A stretch of DNA of 64,000 bases from Hymenobacter negativus (GTDB taxonomy: Bacteria > Bacteroidota > Bacteroidia > Cytophagales > Hymenobacteraceae): assembly GCF_017571495.1 (NCBI RefSeq), contig NZ_JAGETZ010000016.1, forward strand, positions 1-64,000, in the 5' to 3' direction. Under the pieces are notes generated by a model. That model saw only the letters and a program-made list of their open reading frames with translations. It had not been told where the DNA came from and did not search any database. Both the position numbers and the translations under genes were made by a program. Below are positions 52,836 to 61,900 of the stretch, in pieces (the first letter of the stretch is position 1; every line of letters starts with the position of its first letter).

Positions 52836-53705
52836 CTATTTCTGGCCGCTGATTTTGCCTTGCAGCCGCCGCATAGCAGTAGCATAGCGCAGCCCCAGCA
52901 GGCGGGCCGAAGCCGCATTGAAATGGACATGGTCGCCGATATCAGCTGTGCCTTCGGCGGTGATGTAGGTATAGTTGGACACCCGCTTTTGCAGTTCCGC
53001 CACAGCTTGGTTGATGCGCTGGGCGGCTTCGTTCAGGTGCAGTTGGCTATCAGCCCCAATCTTGTTAATCTGAAAATCGGGCAGCTGCCCGGCCACAAAG
53101 GGCACGGTGGGCGCTTGTAAATCGGTGCGCAGCTGCTCAATCAGGGCTTTCAGCTTCTGCTCATACACGGCGCTTTTTTCGGAGTTGCTATCTGTCTCGC
53201 CCTGGTTCCAGATGATGCCGGCTAGGGTACCCGTATGCATGGCCGTTCTGGCGCGGGCCAGGGCGTCGTCGTAGGGGTGAGTTTGGGTGTCGGCGAAGTA
53301 GACACCGGGCGCCCACGCAGCAATGCCCGAACCACCCACGGCGCAGGGAATCAAACCAATGGTGATGCTGGCATCCTGCGCTGCCATCAGCCGGCCAAAG
53401 GTGAGGCCCGGCCCCACGGCCGCCACGGCCTTATCGAAATGAATGGGGTCTTTGGCCACTTCCCACTGTCCGGCCCGGTTCAGACGCAGCACACGCTGGT
53501 TGGGGACGGTGTCCTCGGCTTCCACCAGGCCGCGCCCGGCCATGTTCGACTGCCCGATGAGCAGGTACAACAGAAACTTCTCCTTTTGTGCGGGCGGCGT
53601 CACCATTTGGCGCAGGCGCGGCTTCAAAGCTTGTGCCCGAACTCCAGTCGCTGGCAGCAGGGCCAGTAGCAGCATTTTCAGCAGGAGCAACTGGGGCGGT
53701 TTCAT
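52836..53705 (-). CDS. CE6-like / sialate O-acetylesterase-family acetylesterase
   Basis: About 289 residues from ATG 53705, chosen because it gives a proper signal peptide (MKPPQLLLLKMLLLALLPATGVRAQ); an ATG at 53741 adds 12 residues. SGNH-type fold: the nucleophile Ser lies in 'LIGQSNMAGRG', the central 'IIWNQGETDS' supplies oxyanion residues, and the C-terminal 'DHVHFNAAS' carries the Asp/His. This GQSNMAGRG form is typical of carbohydrate esterase family 6 acetylxylan esterases. It probably removes O-acetyl groups from xylan or a similar glycan before or with GH10. Periplasmic or secreted. Upstream, a 14-bp inverted repeat (53744-53809) separates it from the agarase-like gene. Confidence 0.85.
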   Translation of the reverse strand: MKPPQLLLLKMLLLALLPATGVRAQALKPRLRQMVTPPAQKEKFLLYLLIGQSNMAGRGLVEAEDTVPNQRVLRLNRAGQWEVAKDPIHFDKAVAAVGPGLTFGRLMAAQDASITIGLIPCAVGGSGIAAWAPGVYFADTQTHPYDDALARARTAMHTGTLAGIIWNQGETDSNSEKSAVYEQKLKALIEQLRTDLQAPTVPFVAGQLPDFQINKIGADSQLHLNEAAQRINQAVAELQKRVSNYTYITAEGTADIGDHVHFNAASARLLGLRYATAMRRLQGKISGQK

Positions 53706-53743
53706 GAGGCGGTGGGCCAGGTGTGCGCAGTAGAGACGCATAC

Positions 53744-53809
53744 GGGCGTCTCATCATTAAACGATTCAGTGAATGATGAGCAGTGAACGACGCGGATGAT
53801 GAGACGCCC
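53744..53809. terminator. 14-bp inverted repeat inside the PUL
   Basis: Perfect 14-bp arms at 53744-53757 and 53796-53809 around a 38-nt loop. There is no T-tract on the minus strand after the stem, so it may only attenuate transcription or protect the upstream RNA. It falls between the agarase-like gene and the CE6-like gene. Confidence 0.5.
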
Positions 53810-53819
53810 CGTTGCAGCC

Positions 53820-55286
53820 TTACTGCGGCTGGCGCTGGTCGAAGAAATCGGCCAGGTGATACATCTGCTGGTTCAGTTCGCGCATCTTGTCGAGCATGGG
53901 TGTGTAAGGTTCTAGGTAGTTGTCTACAATGCCCTTGTTGGCGTTGGTATTCGAGGGCTCGGCGCCCACGATAGTTGGGTCATTATCCTGGTATTTGAAC
54001 CAGTGCCAACCGATGCAATTCTTCGATTCCAGCAAGCCCAGCGTGAAATTCTGGTAAAATATCCCGCGGTCGGCCTGGGTTTTTACCACCCAGCCGGCGC
54101 CGGCGGTATTGGCTAGGCCGGGAGAGTCCTCGCCCTTCACATACCATTCCGTCACGATGAAGGGCTTGCCGGCGGTTTGTTCCCACTCCGCTACCCAGCG
54201 TTTTTCGGGAGTCCAGTTATTATAGTAGTTTATGCTCACGGCATCGAGGTACTTGCCGGCCACCTTCATCAGCTCGGGGTAGTAGCGCTGGGCACCGTGG
54301 AAACGGCAGCCGAGGTACATGTGGTTGGGGTCGTACTTCTTCATGGCCTTGGCCACAATGGAGAAGTAGCGGTCGGCGGCGTAGGCCAGGAAATCCTGCC
54401 GGTTCTGGTCGGTAATGGTTTCAAGAGTGATGTTGCGCTCGTCGGTCCACTTTTTGGCAGCTATGTAGCCAGGCTCGGTCACGGGCAGCTTCAGGTAGCC
54501 ATCGAGGTTTTTACGCAGCAGCGGCATCTCGTTGTCGGAGAAGTAGCCGAAGAGGTTTTTGTCATTCTTGTTTTGAGCCAGTTCCTTGGCGCGCTCGGCT
54601 ACGTACTCTTCAAAGCCGGGGTCGAAGGCAAAAATCACGTCGTTCGGGTAGCCTTTGTGGCCGGGCTGCACGTAGGTGCCGCCGCGCTTGTCCCCGTACT
54701 TGCTCATGAAATCCAGGTTGATGGTGTAGGCCAGCGGCTGGTCAGCTTTGGCATTCTCCGCCTGAATCTCCTTGGTGGCCGACCACGCCCCTGCGCCGTT
54801 GAAGCCGTTGGCAAGAAGGAACTTGCGGGTGGCAGCCATCCAGCCGGCACGGTCGGTGTACTTGTCTTTGAGCGCTTTTTGGGTGCGCTCCGAGCTGCCG
54901 GGCTGCACGTCGTTTGGGGCGTTGTGCAGGTAGTAGTAGCCGTCGGGGTCCACGGCCCACCAGCGGCCGTCTATTTTCTTGACGTGGAAGAAGCCAGTAG
55001 CCTTGGTCTTCTTATCCAGCCGCCCCCCGTACTTGTCCAGTTTCACCGCAGCCGGGGCAAATCCTTGCAGCGTGGCAATAGTACGGGTGGGGTAGTTTTT
55101 ATACTCCGAAAAGCCCGCCTTGCCGTCGATTGAAGAATTATTGATGGTTTTTTTAGCGGCTACGCGCAGGGTATACTCGGCGCTGTCGCGGGTCTGGGCC
55201 CGAGCGGTGAGGCCCAGGAGCAGCGCGGCCATCAAAACTCCAGTCCGAAGGGATGGGGGCGGCGAATGGAAAAGTTGCTTTCTCAT
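53820..55286 (-). CDS. Agarase-like (GH50-related) glycoside hydrolase
   Basis: 488 residues, exported (signal peptide about 1-30, LTARAQ). Likely a clan GH-A (beta/alpha)8 enzyme. 'DGRWWAVDPDGYYYL' (106-120) and 'FGYFSDNEMP' (246-255) are hallmark segments of agarase-like proteins. Glu253 in DNEM is the likely acid/base, and Glu380 in 'PFIVTEWYVKG' the likely nucleophile. True GH50 agarases have a similar DNEMSWG motif, but the strand 7 region differs here ('EWYVKGEDSP'), so specificity for agarose is doubtful. In this PUL it more probably cuts a glycosidic bond in a hemicellulose or side chain. Its ATG directly abuts the GH2 stop (TAAATG), so the two are translationally coupled. Confidence 0.72.
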   Translation of the reverse strand: MRKQLFHSPPPSLRTGVLMAALLLGLTARAQTRDSAEYTLRVAAKKTINNSSIDGKAGFSEYKNYPTRTIATLQGFAPAAVKLDKYGGRLDKKTKATGFFHVKKIDGRWWAVDPDGYYYLHNAPNDVQPGSSERTQKALKDKYTDRAGWMAATRKFLLANGFNGAGAWSATKEIQAENAKADQPLAYTINLDFMSKYGDKRGGTYVQPGHKGYPNDVIFAFDPGFEEYVAERAKELAQNKNDKNLFGYFSDNEMPLLRKNLDGYLKLPVTEPGYIAAKKWTDERNITLETITDQNRQDFLAYAADRYFSIVAKAMKKYDPNHMYLGCRFHGAQRYYPELMKVAGKYLDAVSINYYNNWTPEKRWVAEWEQTAGKPFIVTEWYVKGEDSPGLANTAGAGWVVKTQADRGIFYQNFTLGLLESKNCIGWHWFKYQDNDPTIVGAEPSNTNANKGIVDNYLEPYTPMLDKMRELNQQMYHLADFFDQRQPQ

Positions 55287-57161
55287 TTATTTCCCGGTGT
55301 CGTATTTAGCCGCTTGCTGGCGGTAGTATTCTTGCAGCACGTAAAAAGCCTTTTTCTTCACACCGGTGCTCGAAATCAAGCCCTTGCGGTTGAAGCCATT
55401 CTGATATACCGGGTGCTGGCGGCGCGTGGCACGGAAGTCGGCCAGAATCCAGGGCGTCATGCCGCGTAGGCCCTGAATGGTGCTCAGCAGCTTGATTTGG
55501 TTCACGTAGAGCGACTCCTGGTACTCCTCGCTCCAGCGGGTTTCGGCGGTGCCGTGGTAGCCAGCCAGCGCGTCGCCACCAAATTCGCTGATGACCACCG
55601 GCTTGTTATACTTGATGTCGAACTTGTATTTGGAAATTTCGCTGGGGCTACCGCCCCAGTACCAGCCCACGTACTCATTGAAGCTGGTCAGGTCCAGGAA
55701 TTCACCCAGCTGGTCGTCCACATGTATCACAAAGTCAGGGGTGCGGTGCAGCTCCAGGGCGGCCGCAATCAGGCGGGTATCATCCAAGGCGCGGGCCTTT
55801 TTCACAAGGCTGGTCATAAATTTCAGGCGTGGGTCGCTGAGCGGAGTTTCATTGCCGACAGACCATACGACCACACTAGCGCGGTTCTTACCCATCGAAA
55901 TCAGGTCTGAGAGCTGGATTTCGGCATTTTGGTAAGTAGCGGGGTTTTGCCAGGCAATGGTCCAGTACACGGGTACTTCGGCCCACACCAGCAGGCCCAT
56001 TTCGTCGGCTAGCTTCAGCATGGTTTCGTTGTGCGGGTAGTGGGCTAGGCGCACGTAGTTGCAGCCCAGTTCTTTGGCCCAGGTCAGGAGCATGCGCAGG
56101 TCGCCCTCGCTACGGGCGCGGCCCGGTATCAGCGGGTTTTCGTCGTGGATGGAGATGCCGCGCATGAAGATGGACTTGCCATTGAGCAGAATATCCTGGC
56201 CCTGCGTCTGAATGGTGCGGAAGCCGATGCGGTCCTGCACCGTTTCCGTGCCGTTGCTGAAGCTCACTGCGTAGAGCTTGGGGCTCAGTGGCGACCACAG
56301 CTTCAGCTTCTTGGCTGGCAGGCTGAATGCGGCGTGGCCGTCGGCATCGGTTTTCAGGGTTTGCTTGATGCCGGCCTCGGCAATGTTCAGCGTCACGGTC
56401 TGGCTGGCTTTGCCGGCTCCGTCGAGCTGCACGTAGCCCATGAGTTTGGTGGGGTCGTTTTTGGCCAGCTGCACCTTGAAGTCCACGATGAAGGTCTCAG
56501 GCGTTTCGGCCACGAACACGTCGCGGGTAATGCCGCCGTAGTTCCACCAGTCGGTGTTGATGGTTGGGACTTCCTCGGCGTGTCGGGTATTATCGGCCTT
56601 CACCACCACAAAGTTGTCGCCGGTGGCGCTCAGCTGGCTGGTGATGTCGTATTGAATGGGCGTGAAACCGCCCTTGTGCATGCCTAGCTTCTTGCCGTTC
56701 AAGTAGATGTGCGACTCGTAATTGATGGCCCCGAAGTATAGGAAATAGCGCTTTCCAGCCTTTGGTACCAGCGTAAAGCTCTTCTTGAACCAAACAGTGC
56801 CTTCGTAGTAGAGCAGCTTGGGGTCCTGCGAGTTCCAGTCGCCGGGGATTTGCAGGGCAGGCGAGTGGTCGAAGTCGTACTCAATCAGCTCGGTTTCCTG
56901 GGCATTGCTAGGCTTCTGGTTATCGTAGTAGCCGCCCTTGCCACTGGCCGATTTGTCAAATGCCTCGCGACGGTAGTCGTAAAAGCCGTTTTCGTACGGG
57001 TCGATGATGTAGTTCCAGCTGCCGTTAAGGCTAAGTACGCGGTGGCCCGGAGCATTCTGAATCAGGCTGGTTTGGGCGTGGGCCGAGGAGCCAGTGCAGA
57101 TACCGGCCACGCTCAGCACAAGGGCCAGCAGCAGCATTTTCATCGGGTTAGGGTTGGTCAT
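55287..57161 (-). CDS. GH2 beta-glucuronidase-like glycoside hydrolase
   Basis: About 624 residues, exported (signal peptide about 7-30, SSAHAQ). The start is ATG 57161; a TTG at 57167 is the longer alternative. Domains: jelly-roll (about 35-215), immunoglobulin-like (220-318) and TIM barrel (320-600). Acid/base Glu438 in 'WSVGNETP' and nucleophile Glu526 in 'PVVISEFGGDALAGYHG'. Around these, 'NEYVGWY', 'RWSEEYQ', 'PWILADFRA' and 'FNRKG' match E. coli beta-glucuronidase (NRYYGWY, MWSEEYQ, ADF, GNKKG). The Asn591-x-Lys593 pair corresponds to the N-x-K that contacts the uronate carboxylate, so I assign beta-glucuronidase specificity rather than galactosidase. Supplies glucuronate for the downstream uxuA/SDR genes. 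A long inverted repeat separates it from susD. Confidence 0.85.
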   Translation of the reverse strand: MTNPNPMKMLLLALVLSVAGICTGSSAHAQTSLIQNAPGHRVLSLNGSWNYIIDPYENGFYDYRREAFDKSASGKGGYYDNQKPSNAQETELIEYDFDHSPALQIPGDWNSQDPKLLYYEGTVWFKKSFTLVPKAGKRYFLYFGAINYESHIYLNGKKLGMHKGGFTPIQYDITSQLSATGDNFVVVKADNTRHAEEVPTINTDWWNYGGITRDVFVAETPETFIVDFKVQLAKNDPTKLMGYVQLDGAGKASQTVTLNIAEAGIKQTLKTDADGHAAFSLPAKKLKLWSPLSPKLYAVSFSNGTETVQDRIGFRTIQTQGQDILLNGKSIFMRGISIHDENPLIPGRARSEGDLRMLLTWAKELGCNYVRLAHYPHNETMLKLADEMGLLVWAEVPVYWTIAWQNPATYQNAEIQLSDLISMGKNRASVVVWSVGNETPLSDPRLKFMTSLVKKARALDDTRLIAAALELHRTPDFVIHVDDQLGEFLDLTSFNEYVGWYWGGSPSEISKYKFDIKYNKPVVISEFGGDALAGYHGTAETRWSEEYQESLYVNQIKLLSTIQGLRGMTPWILADFRATRRQHPVYQNGFNRKGLISSTGVKKKAFYVLQEYYRQQAAKYDTGK

Positions 57162-57198
57162 TATCAAAGGAAAAAGATGGCGGAAACCGAGTGAAAAA

Positions 57199-57278
57199 AT
57201 GGCGAGGCAGTGAGGCGGCAGCCCCCAGCCCTTGCAGAGGCTGTAACGGGTACTACGCGCGGCTCACCACCTCGCCAT
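57199..57278. promoter_or_regulatory. Inverted repeat between susD and the GH2 gene, possible attenuator
   Basis: Arms 57199-57214 and 57263-57278 are 16 bp with two mismatches around a 48-nt loop. No strong T-tract follows on the minus strand. In SusCD operons such hairpins often lower expression of the enzyme genes relative to the transporter genes; here that is an inference from position. No separate promoter for GH2 is evident. Confidence 0.5.
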
Positions 57279-57290
57279 CTCACCAATTCA

Positions 57291-58808
57291 TTAGTTGTAG
57301 CCCGGGTTCTGGGTCAGAATAGAATTGGTCTGGATTTCCTGAATGGGTAGCGGGAACACCAGGTTGTGCGTGTCAATCATTACGAGGTTGCCCGTCGTGG
57401 CATTGTTTGGCCGAATGGTGTACTGCGCGATGTAAGCAGTCATCACCGGAATGGCGCGGCCGGTACGCACCAGGTCGAACCAGCGGTGGCCTTCCATGTT
57501 CAGCTCCAGGCGGCGCTCCAGCTCGATGCGGTCGCGCAGCACGGCAGCTGTAGTGGTAGCGGGCAGGTCTACGGTGGGGGCGAGGGTGCCCACGGGCAGG
57601 TTGCGCGAGCGGCGGATAACCTTGTTCACGGCTTCCAGGGCGGCGGCGCTGGGGCCGCTGGTTTCGTTCACGGCTTCGGCGTACATCAGCAGTACGTCGG
57701 CGTAGCGGAGCACAATCCAGTCGTTTTCAGCATCGAGCGAGGCCGTAGGCGTATCCGTATACTTTTTGGTGTAGTACACCGTGGTGCTGCCCACAGTGCC
57801 GGTGCCGTAGGAAGCTGCGCCCCGTACGTCGGTGGCACCACTGGCCGTGAAGGCATCAACCAGGCCCTTATGCAAGGTAAAAAATTGGTCGGAAGTGCCA
57901 ATACCGCCCACCAGGCTCGAAGCAGTAGCGAAGTTGTTGGCAAAGGGACTGCCGACGCCCAGTGCCCCTTTCGAGTAGCGCACAGCAAACAGGATTTCGC
58001 TGTTCATCTCGTTCGTAATCGAGAAGATGTTGGCGTAAGTGGCCTGCAGCGCATAGGCGTTGCTCGTGATAACCGTGTTGAGGATAGTGGCAGCGTCGCT
58101 GTATTTCGTTTCGGTGAGGTACACTTTGCCCAGCAGTCCTTGCGCGGCGCTTTTGGTAACGCGGCCTAGCTCGGCGGCTGGCACGGTGGCAGGCAGGTCG
58201 GCAATGGCATCGGTCAGGTCTTTCTCAATCTGGGCATATACCTGCGTGACCGGCGTGCGGCCATAGGTGTAGGCATCAGGGATAGTAGCAATCTCGCTGG
58301 TCACGAGCGGTATTGCACCCCAGATGCGCACTGCATTGAAGTACGAAAGCGCTCGGATAAATTTCACCTCGGCAGCGTAGCGAGCGCGGGTGGCGGCCGT
58401 CAGCTTCACGCCGCCGGCACGGGCCAGTACCACGTTGGCACGGGCAATAGTGCGGTAGGTTACCACCCACTGGCTTTGCAGGCGTGGGTTGCTGGTGGTG
58501 ATGCCGAAGAAGTCAAACTCGTTCAGCAACTGGCCCGAAATTACGGTGGTGGCATTGTCGGAAGGGATTTCCGAGAACACATACAGGCCGTTGTTCGAAC
58601 CCGATTTGCCGTAGATGTCCTGCAGGCCGGCGTAGGCTGCCGTCACACCGTTCAGGATGCTCAGCGAGTCGGTGTAGCCTTCGGTGGTCGGAATGCGGGT
58701 GGGGTCGTTAAGGTCGATGAAGTCCTTTTTGCACGAGCTCAAGCCCATGGAGGCCGAGCCCAGCAAGGCGGCAAAACCAGCGCCCGTGAGTATATTTTTG
58801 AAAGTCAT
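57291..58808 (-). CDS. SusD/RagB-family outer-membrane glycan-binding lipoprotein
   Basis: 505 residues. Lipobox with Cys26 (LSSC, followed by KKDFIDLND). SusD fold: alpha-helical TPR-like scaffold with 'NGVTAAYAGLQDIYG', 'LRSQWVVTYRTIARANVVLAR', 'AEVKFIRALSYFNAVRIWG' and 'AAQGLLGKVYL', then the C-terminal 'RYADVLLMYAEAVNE' and 'RRLELNMEGHRWFDLVRTG'. Sits as a lid over the SusC channel on the outer surface and delivers glycan to it. The name susD describes the family, not starch specificity. Directly downstream of susC, in the standard order. The 100-bp gap contains the gttgtcagttg-type inverted repeat. Confidence 0.96.
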   Translation of the reverse strand: MTFKNILTGAGFAALLGSASMGLSSCKKDFIDLNDPTRIPTTEGYTDSLSILNGVTAAYAGLQDIYGKSGSNNGLYVFSEIPSDNATTVISGQLLNEFDFFGITTSNPRLQSQWVVTYRTIARANVVLARAGGVKLTAATRARYAAEVKFIRALSYFNAVRIWGAIPLVTSEIATIPDAYTYGRTPVTQVYAQIEKDLTDAIADLPATVPAAELGRVTKSAAQGLLGKVYLTETKYSDAATILNTVITSNAYALQATYANIFSITNEMNSEILFAVRYSKGALGVGSPFANNFATASSLVGGIGTSDQFFTLHKGLVDAFTASGATDVRGAASYGTGTVGSTTVYYTKKYTDTPTASLDAENDWIVLRYADVLLMYAEAVNETSGPSAAALEAVNKVIRRSRNLPVGTLAPTVDLPATTTAAVLRDRIELERRLELNMEGHRWFDLVRTGRAIPVMTAYIAQYTIRPNNATTGNLVMIDTHNLVFPLPIQEIQTNSILTQNPGYN

Positions 58809-58829
58809 GGTGGGGATGAGTCAGAGAGT

Positions 58830-58904
58830 TAGTTGTCAGTTGCTCGTTGCCAGTTGCTCGTTCTGCCGTTGCGCTAACAACTGACAACGAGCAACTGACA
58901 ACTA
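58830..58904. repeat. Imperfect inverted repeat in the susC-susD gap
   Basis: Arms 58830-58857 and 58877-58904 are about 28 bp with two or three mismatches, made of gttgtcagttg/gctcgttg words. The same words occur in the ruvX-def gap at 42729-42822. In mRNA it would form a stable hairpin between the SusC and SusD coding regions. Confidence 0.65.
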
Positions 58905-58908
58905 AAAG

Positions 58909-61900
58909 CTAGAAGCCGACGGTAACGCCAAGCGTGATGGTACGAGCCATGGGATAAGAACCCTGGTCGACGCCGTAAGTAGGCGTGGTGGTGTTGCCGT
59001 AGTTGTTGGCTTCGGGGTTGTAGCCGAAGTATTTGGTGAAGGTGTACAGGTTCTGAGCTGCAGCGTAAATGCTGGCGCTCTGCATCGAAGCCTTTTTCAC
59101 CAGCTCGGTTGGCAGGTTGTAACGCAGGGTCACATTGCGAATGCGCAGGAACGAGGCATCGTGCACCTGGCGGGAGCTGAACTGGGTAAGCGACGACGAC
59201 GAAGCGCGCGACACGCGGGGCGTCATGCCATCACCGGGCTCCTCTGGCGAGCGCCAGCGGTTCAATACGTCGGTACGGGCGTTGGACAGGCCGGGGAAGT
59301 TGTTCACGTACCGGTCGGCGGCGTTGAGGACGTCGTTGCCCTGCGAGCCTTGCAGCGTGATGCCCAACGATAATGATTTGTAGCCGAAGGTGTTTTGCAG
59401 GCCGTAGGTAAATTTCGGGAAAGGGTTGCCCACGATGCCGATGTCGTTCGTGTCAATCTTGCCGTCGCCGTTGATGTCCTTGTACTTGATATCGCCTGGC
59501 ACGGTGGCACCAGCTGCCCATTTCGGGCTGGCGTCCACGTCGGCCTGATTCAAATACACGCCCTCCTGGGTGTAGCCATAGAACAGGCCGAGCGGCTGGC
59601 CGGCCACTACCCGAATGGAGCTGGTGTAGCCAAATACGGCGTCGTAGAGCAGCTGGTCGTTTTGGCCAGCCAGGGCAATCACCATATTGCGGTTAACGGA
59701 CAAGTTGGCCGAGGTGCTCCAGGTAAATTTGTCGCCTTGAATATTGGCGGTGTTCAGCTGAAATTCCAAGCCGCGGTTGCGTACCTCGCCTACGTTGGCC
59801 AGGGCGCGGGTGGCGTAGCCCAGCACGGCCGGGATGTTCTGGTTCAGCAGCAGGTCGGTGGTGTTGCGCTGGTAAGCGGCCACGGTCAGGTAGATGCGGT
59901 CCTTGAACAAGCCAAGGTCGAAGCCGGCATCAAACTGGGTGTTGGTTTCCCAGCCCAAATTGCGGATGGCTACACCGTTGGGCGAGAAGCCGAAGGAGCG
60001 GGTGCCGGTGTTCACCCCAAATGAATAGTTGGCGGCCGTCTGGTAGCTCTGGTAGTTGTAGTCGCCGATGTTGTTGTTGCCGGTCACGCCGTAGCTCCCC
60101 CGGAATTTCAACTCGCTGATGGCTGGGATTTGTTTGATAAACGTTTCTTCGCCGGCCCGCCAGGCCAGGGCCACCGAAGGGAAAGTAGCATAGCGGTTGT
60201 CGGGGCCGAAGCGCGAGGAGCCATCGGTACGCAGTGCGGCCGTTAAAATGTAGCGCTCCTTGAATGCGTAGTCGAGGCGGCCGAACACCGAGGTCAGCGA
60301 GTTGGCCGAGAAGCCTGCGCCGCCAAAAATCTGGCCGGCACCGGTCACATAGTCCACGCTGGTGTTGGTGTAGGTACCGGTCTGCCCCAACACGTTGCTG
60401 CTCTCGTTCTGGTTGTATTGAGCAGCGTAGCCAGCCAGCAGGGTCACGCTGTGGTCGGGACCGAAGTTGCGGGCATACGAAGCAGTATTTTCCCACACCC
60501 AGTTCAGGTTGGTGTTATTGAGTTGCCGGGCGTCGATGTTGCTGAGCACCGGCTTCGTGATGTTAGCCGTGCGGGCATTGTTGGTGGGCAGCGTGGCCGG
60601 TACATAAATGCCCCGGCGGTTGTTGATGAGTTCGGCACCAAGGTTGGTGCGCAGGTGCAGGCCCTTCACAGGCTCAAAGTCGAGGTAGGTAGAGCTTAGC
60701 GCCCGCACCGAGTTGGTGCGGTCCTGGTAAAGCTCTAGTGGGGCTACGGGGTTCAGCAGGTCGGCAATGGAAATGCCCGCCGTGCCGTTGGGATTTAGCA
60801 CCGAGTTGCTAAGCAGGCCGTAATCGCCGTTGGCCAGGCGGGTAGGCACCAAGGGCGAGATGATGAGGGCCGTGGTGACGGCAGCCGTTTCGCCACCTGG
60901 TGCGCTGCCGCCCGAAATGTTGCCGCCGTTGTAGCTGCCCGAGATAGGGCGCACGTCGGTGCGGCTATACGAAGGCGCCAGGTTCAGGCCAAGCTTCAAC
61001 TTGGGGCTCAGTTGAGCATCGTAGTTGGCGCGCAGCGAGAACCGCTCAAAGCCCGTCCCGATGGTGATGCCTTTCTGATTGAAATAGCCGCCCGATACAT
61101 AGAACTGGTTTTTTTCCGAACCGCCCGAGGCCGAGAGCTGATAGTTCTGCTGCACACCGGTCTGAAAAATCTCGTTCTGCCAGTCGGTATCGGCGTAGGT
61201 GCTGGGGTCGTTGCCCAGGCCCAGCGGCAGGGTTTGGCCGGCGTTGGCGTAAGCGTCTTTTACGTAGCTCAGGTACTGGTCTCGGTTCAGTACGTCTACC
61301 TTCTTAGCCACCTGCTGAATACCGCTGTTAGCGCTGAAGTTAAACTTGGTTTTGCCGTTGTTGGCGCCATGTTTGGTCGTCACAATCACAATGCCGTTGC
61401 CGCCGCGCGAGCCGTAGATGGCGCAGGCCGCTGCATCTTTCAAAATCTGGATGCTCTGGATGTCGCCGGGCGGAATCTGGTTGTAGTTATCGGGGCTGTT
61501 GAGCGGATAGCCGTCCACCACGTAAAGTGGGTTGTTGCCAGCCGAAATCGAGCCCAGACCGCGCACGCGAATCACCGCACCCTGGCCGGGCTCGCCCGAA
61601 GGCTCCGTAATCTGGGCGCCGGCCACCAGGCCCACCAAGGCCTCGGAGGGCGAGGCCACCGGAATCAGCTCAACCTGCTTGGCCGAAATAGAGGAGATAG
61701 ACGTGGCCAGAAGTTTTTTCTCCTGCACACCGTAGCCTACTACCACTACTTCTTCCAGTGCCTTGGCATCCGGTACGAGCGAGTTGCTGATGCTCGTGCG
61801 CCCGTTTACTGCCTCCTCCTTGGCCGTGTAGCCCACGAAGGTGAAAACCAGGGTCGCATTGTCGGCAGCCTTGATGGTGTAGCGGCCGTCCACATCGGTC

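Noticed and set aside
55287-57161. Calling the GH2 enzyme a beta-galactosidase
   Set aside because: Residues around both catalytic Glu and the N-x-K pair match beta-glucuronidase rather than LacZ-type enzymes.
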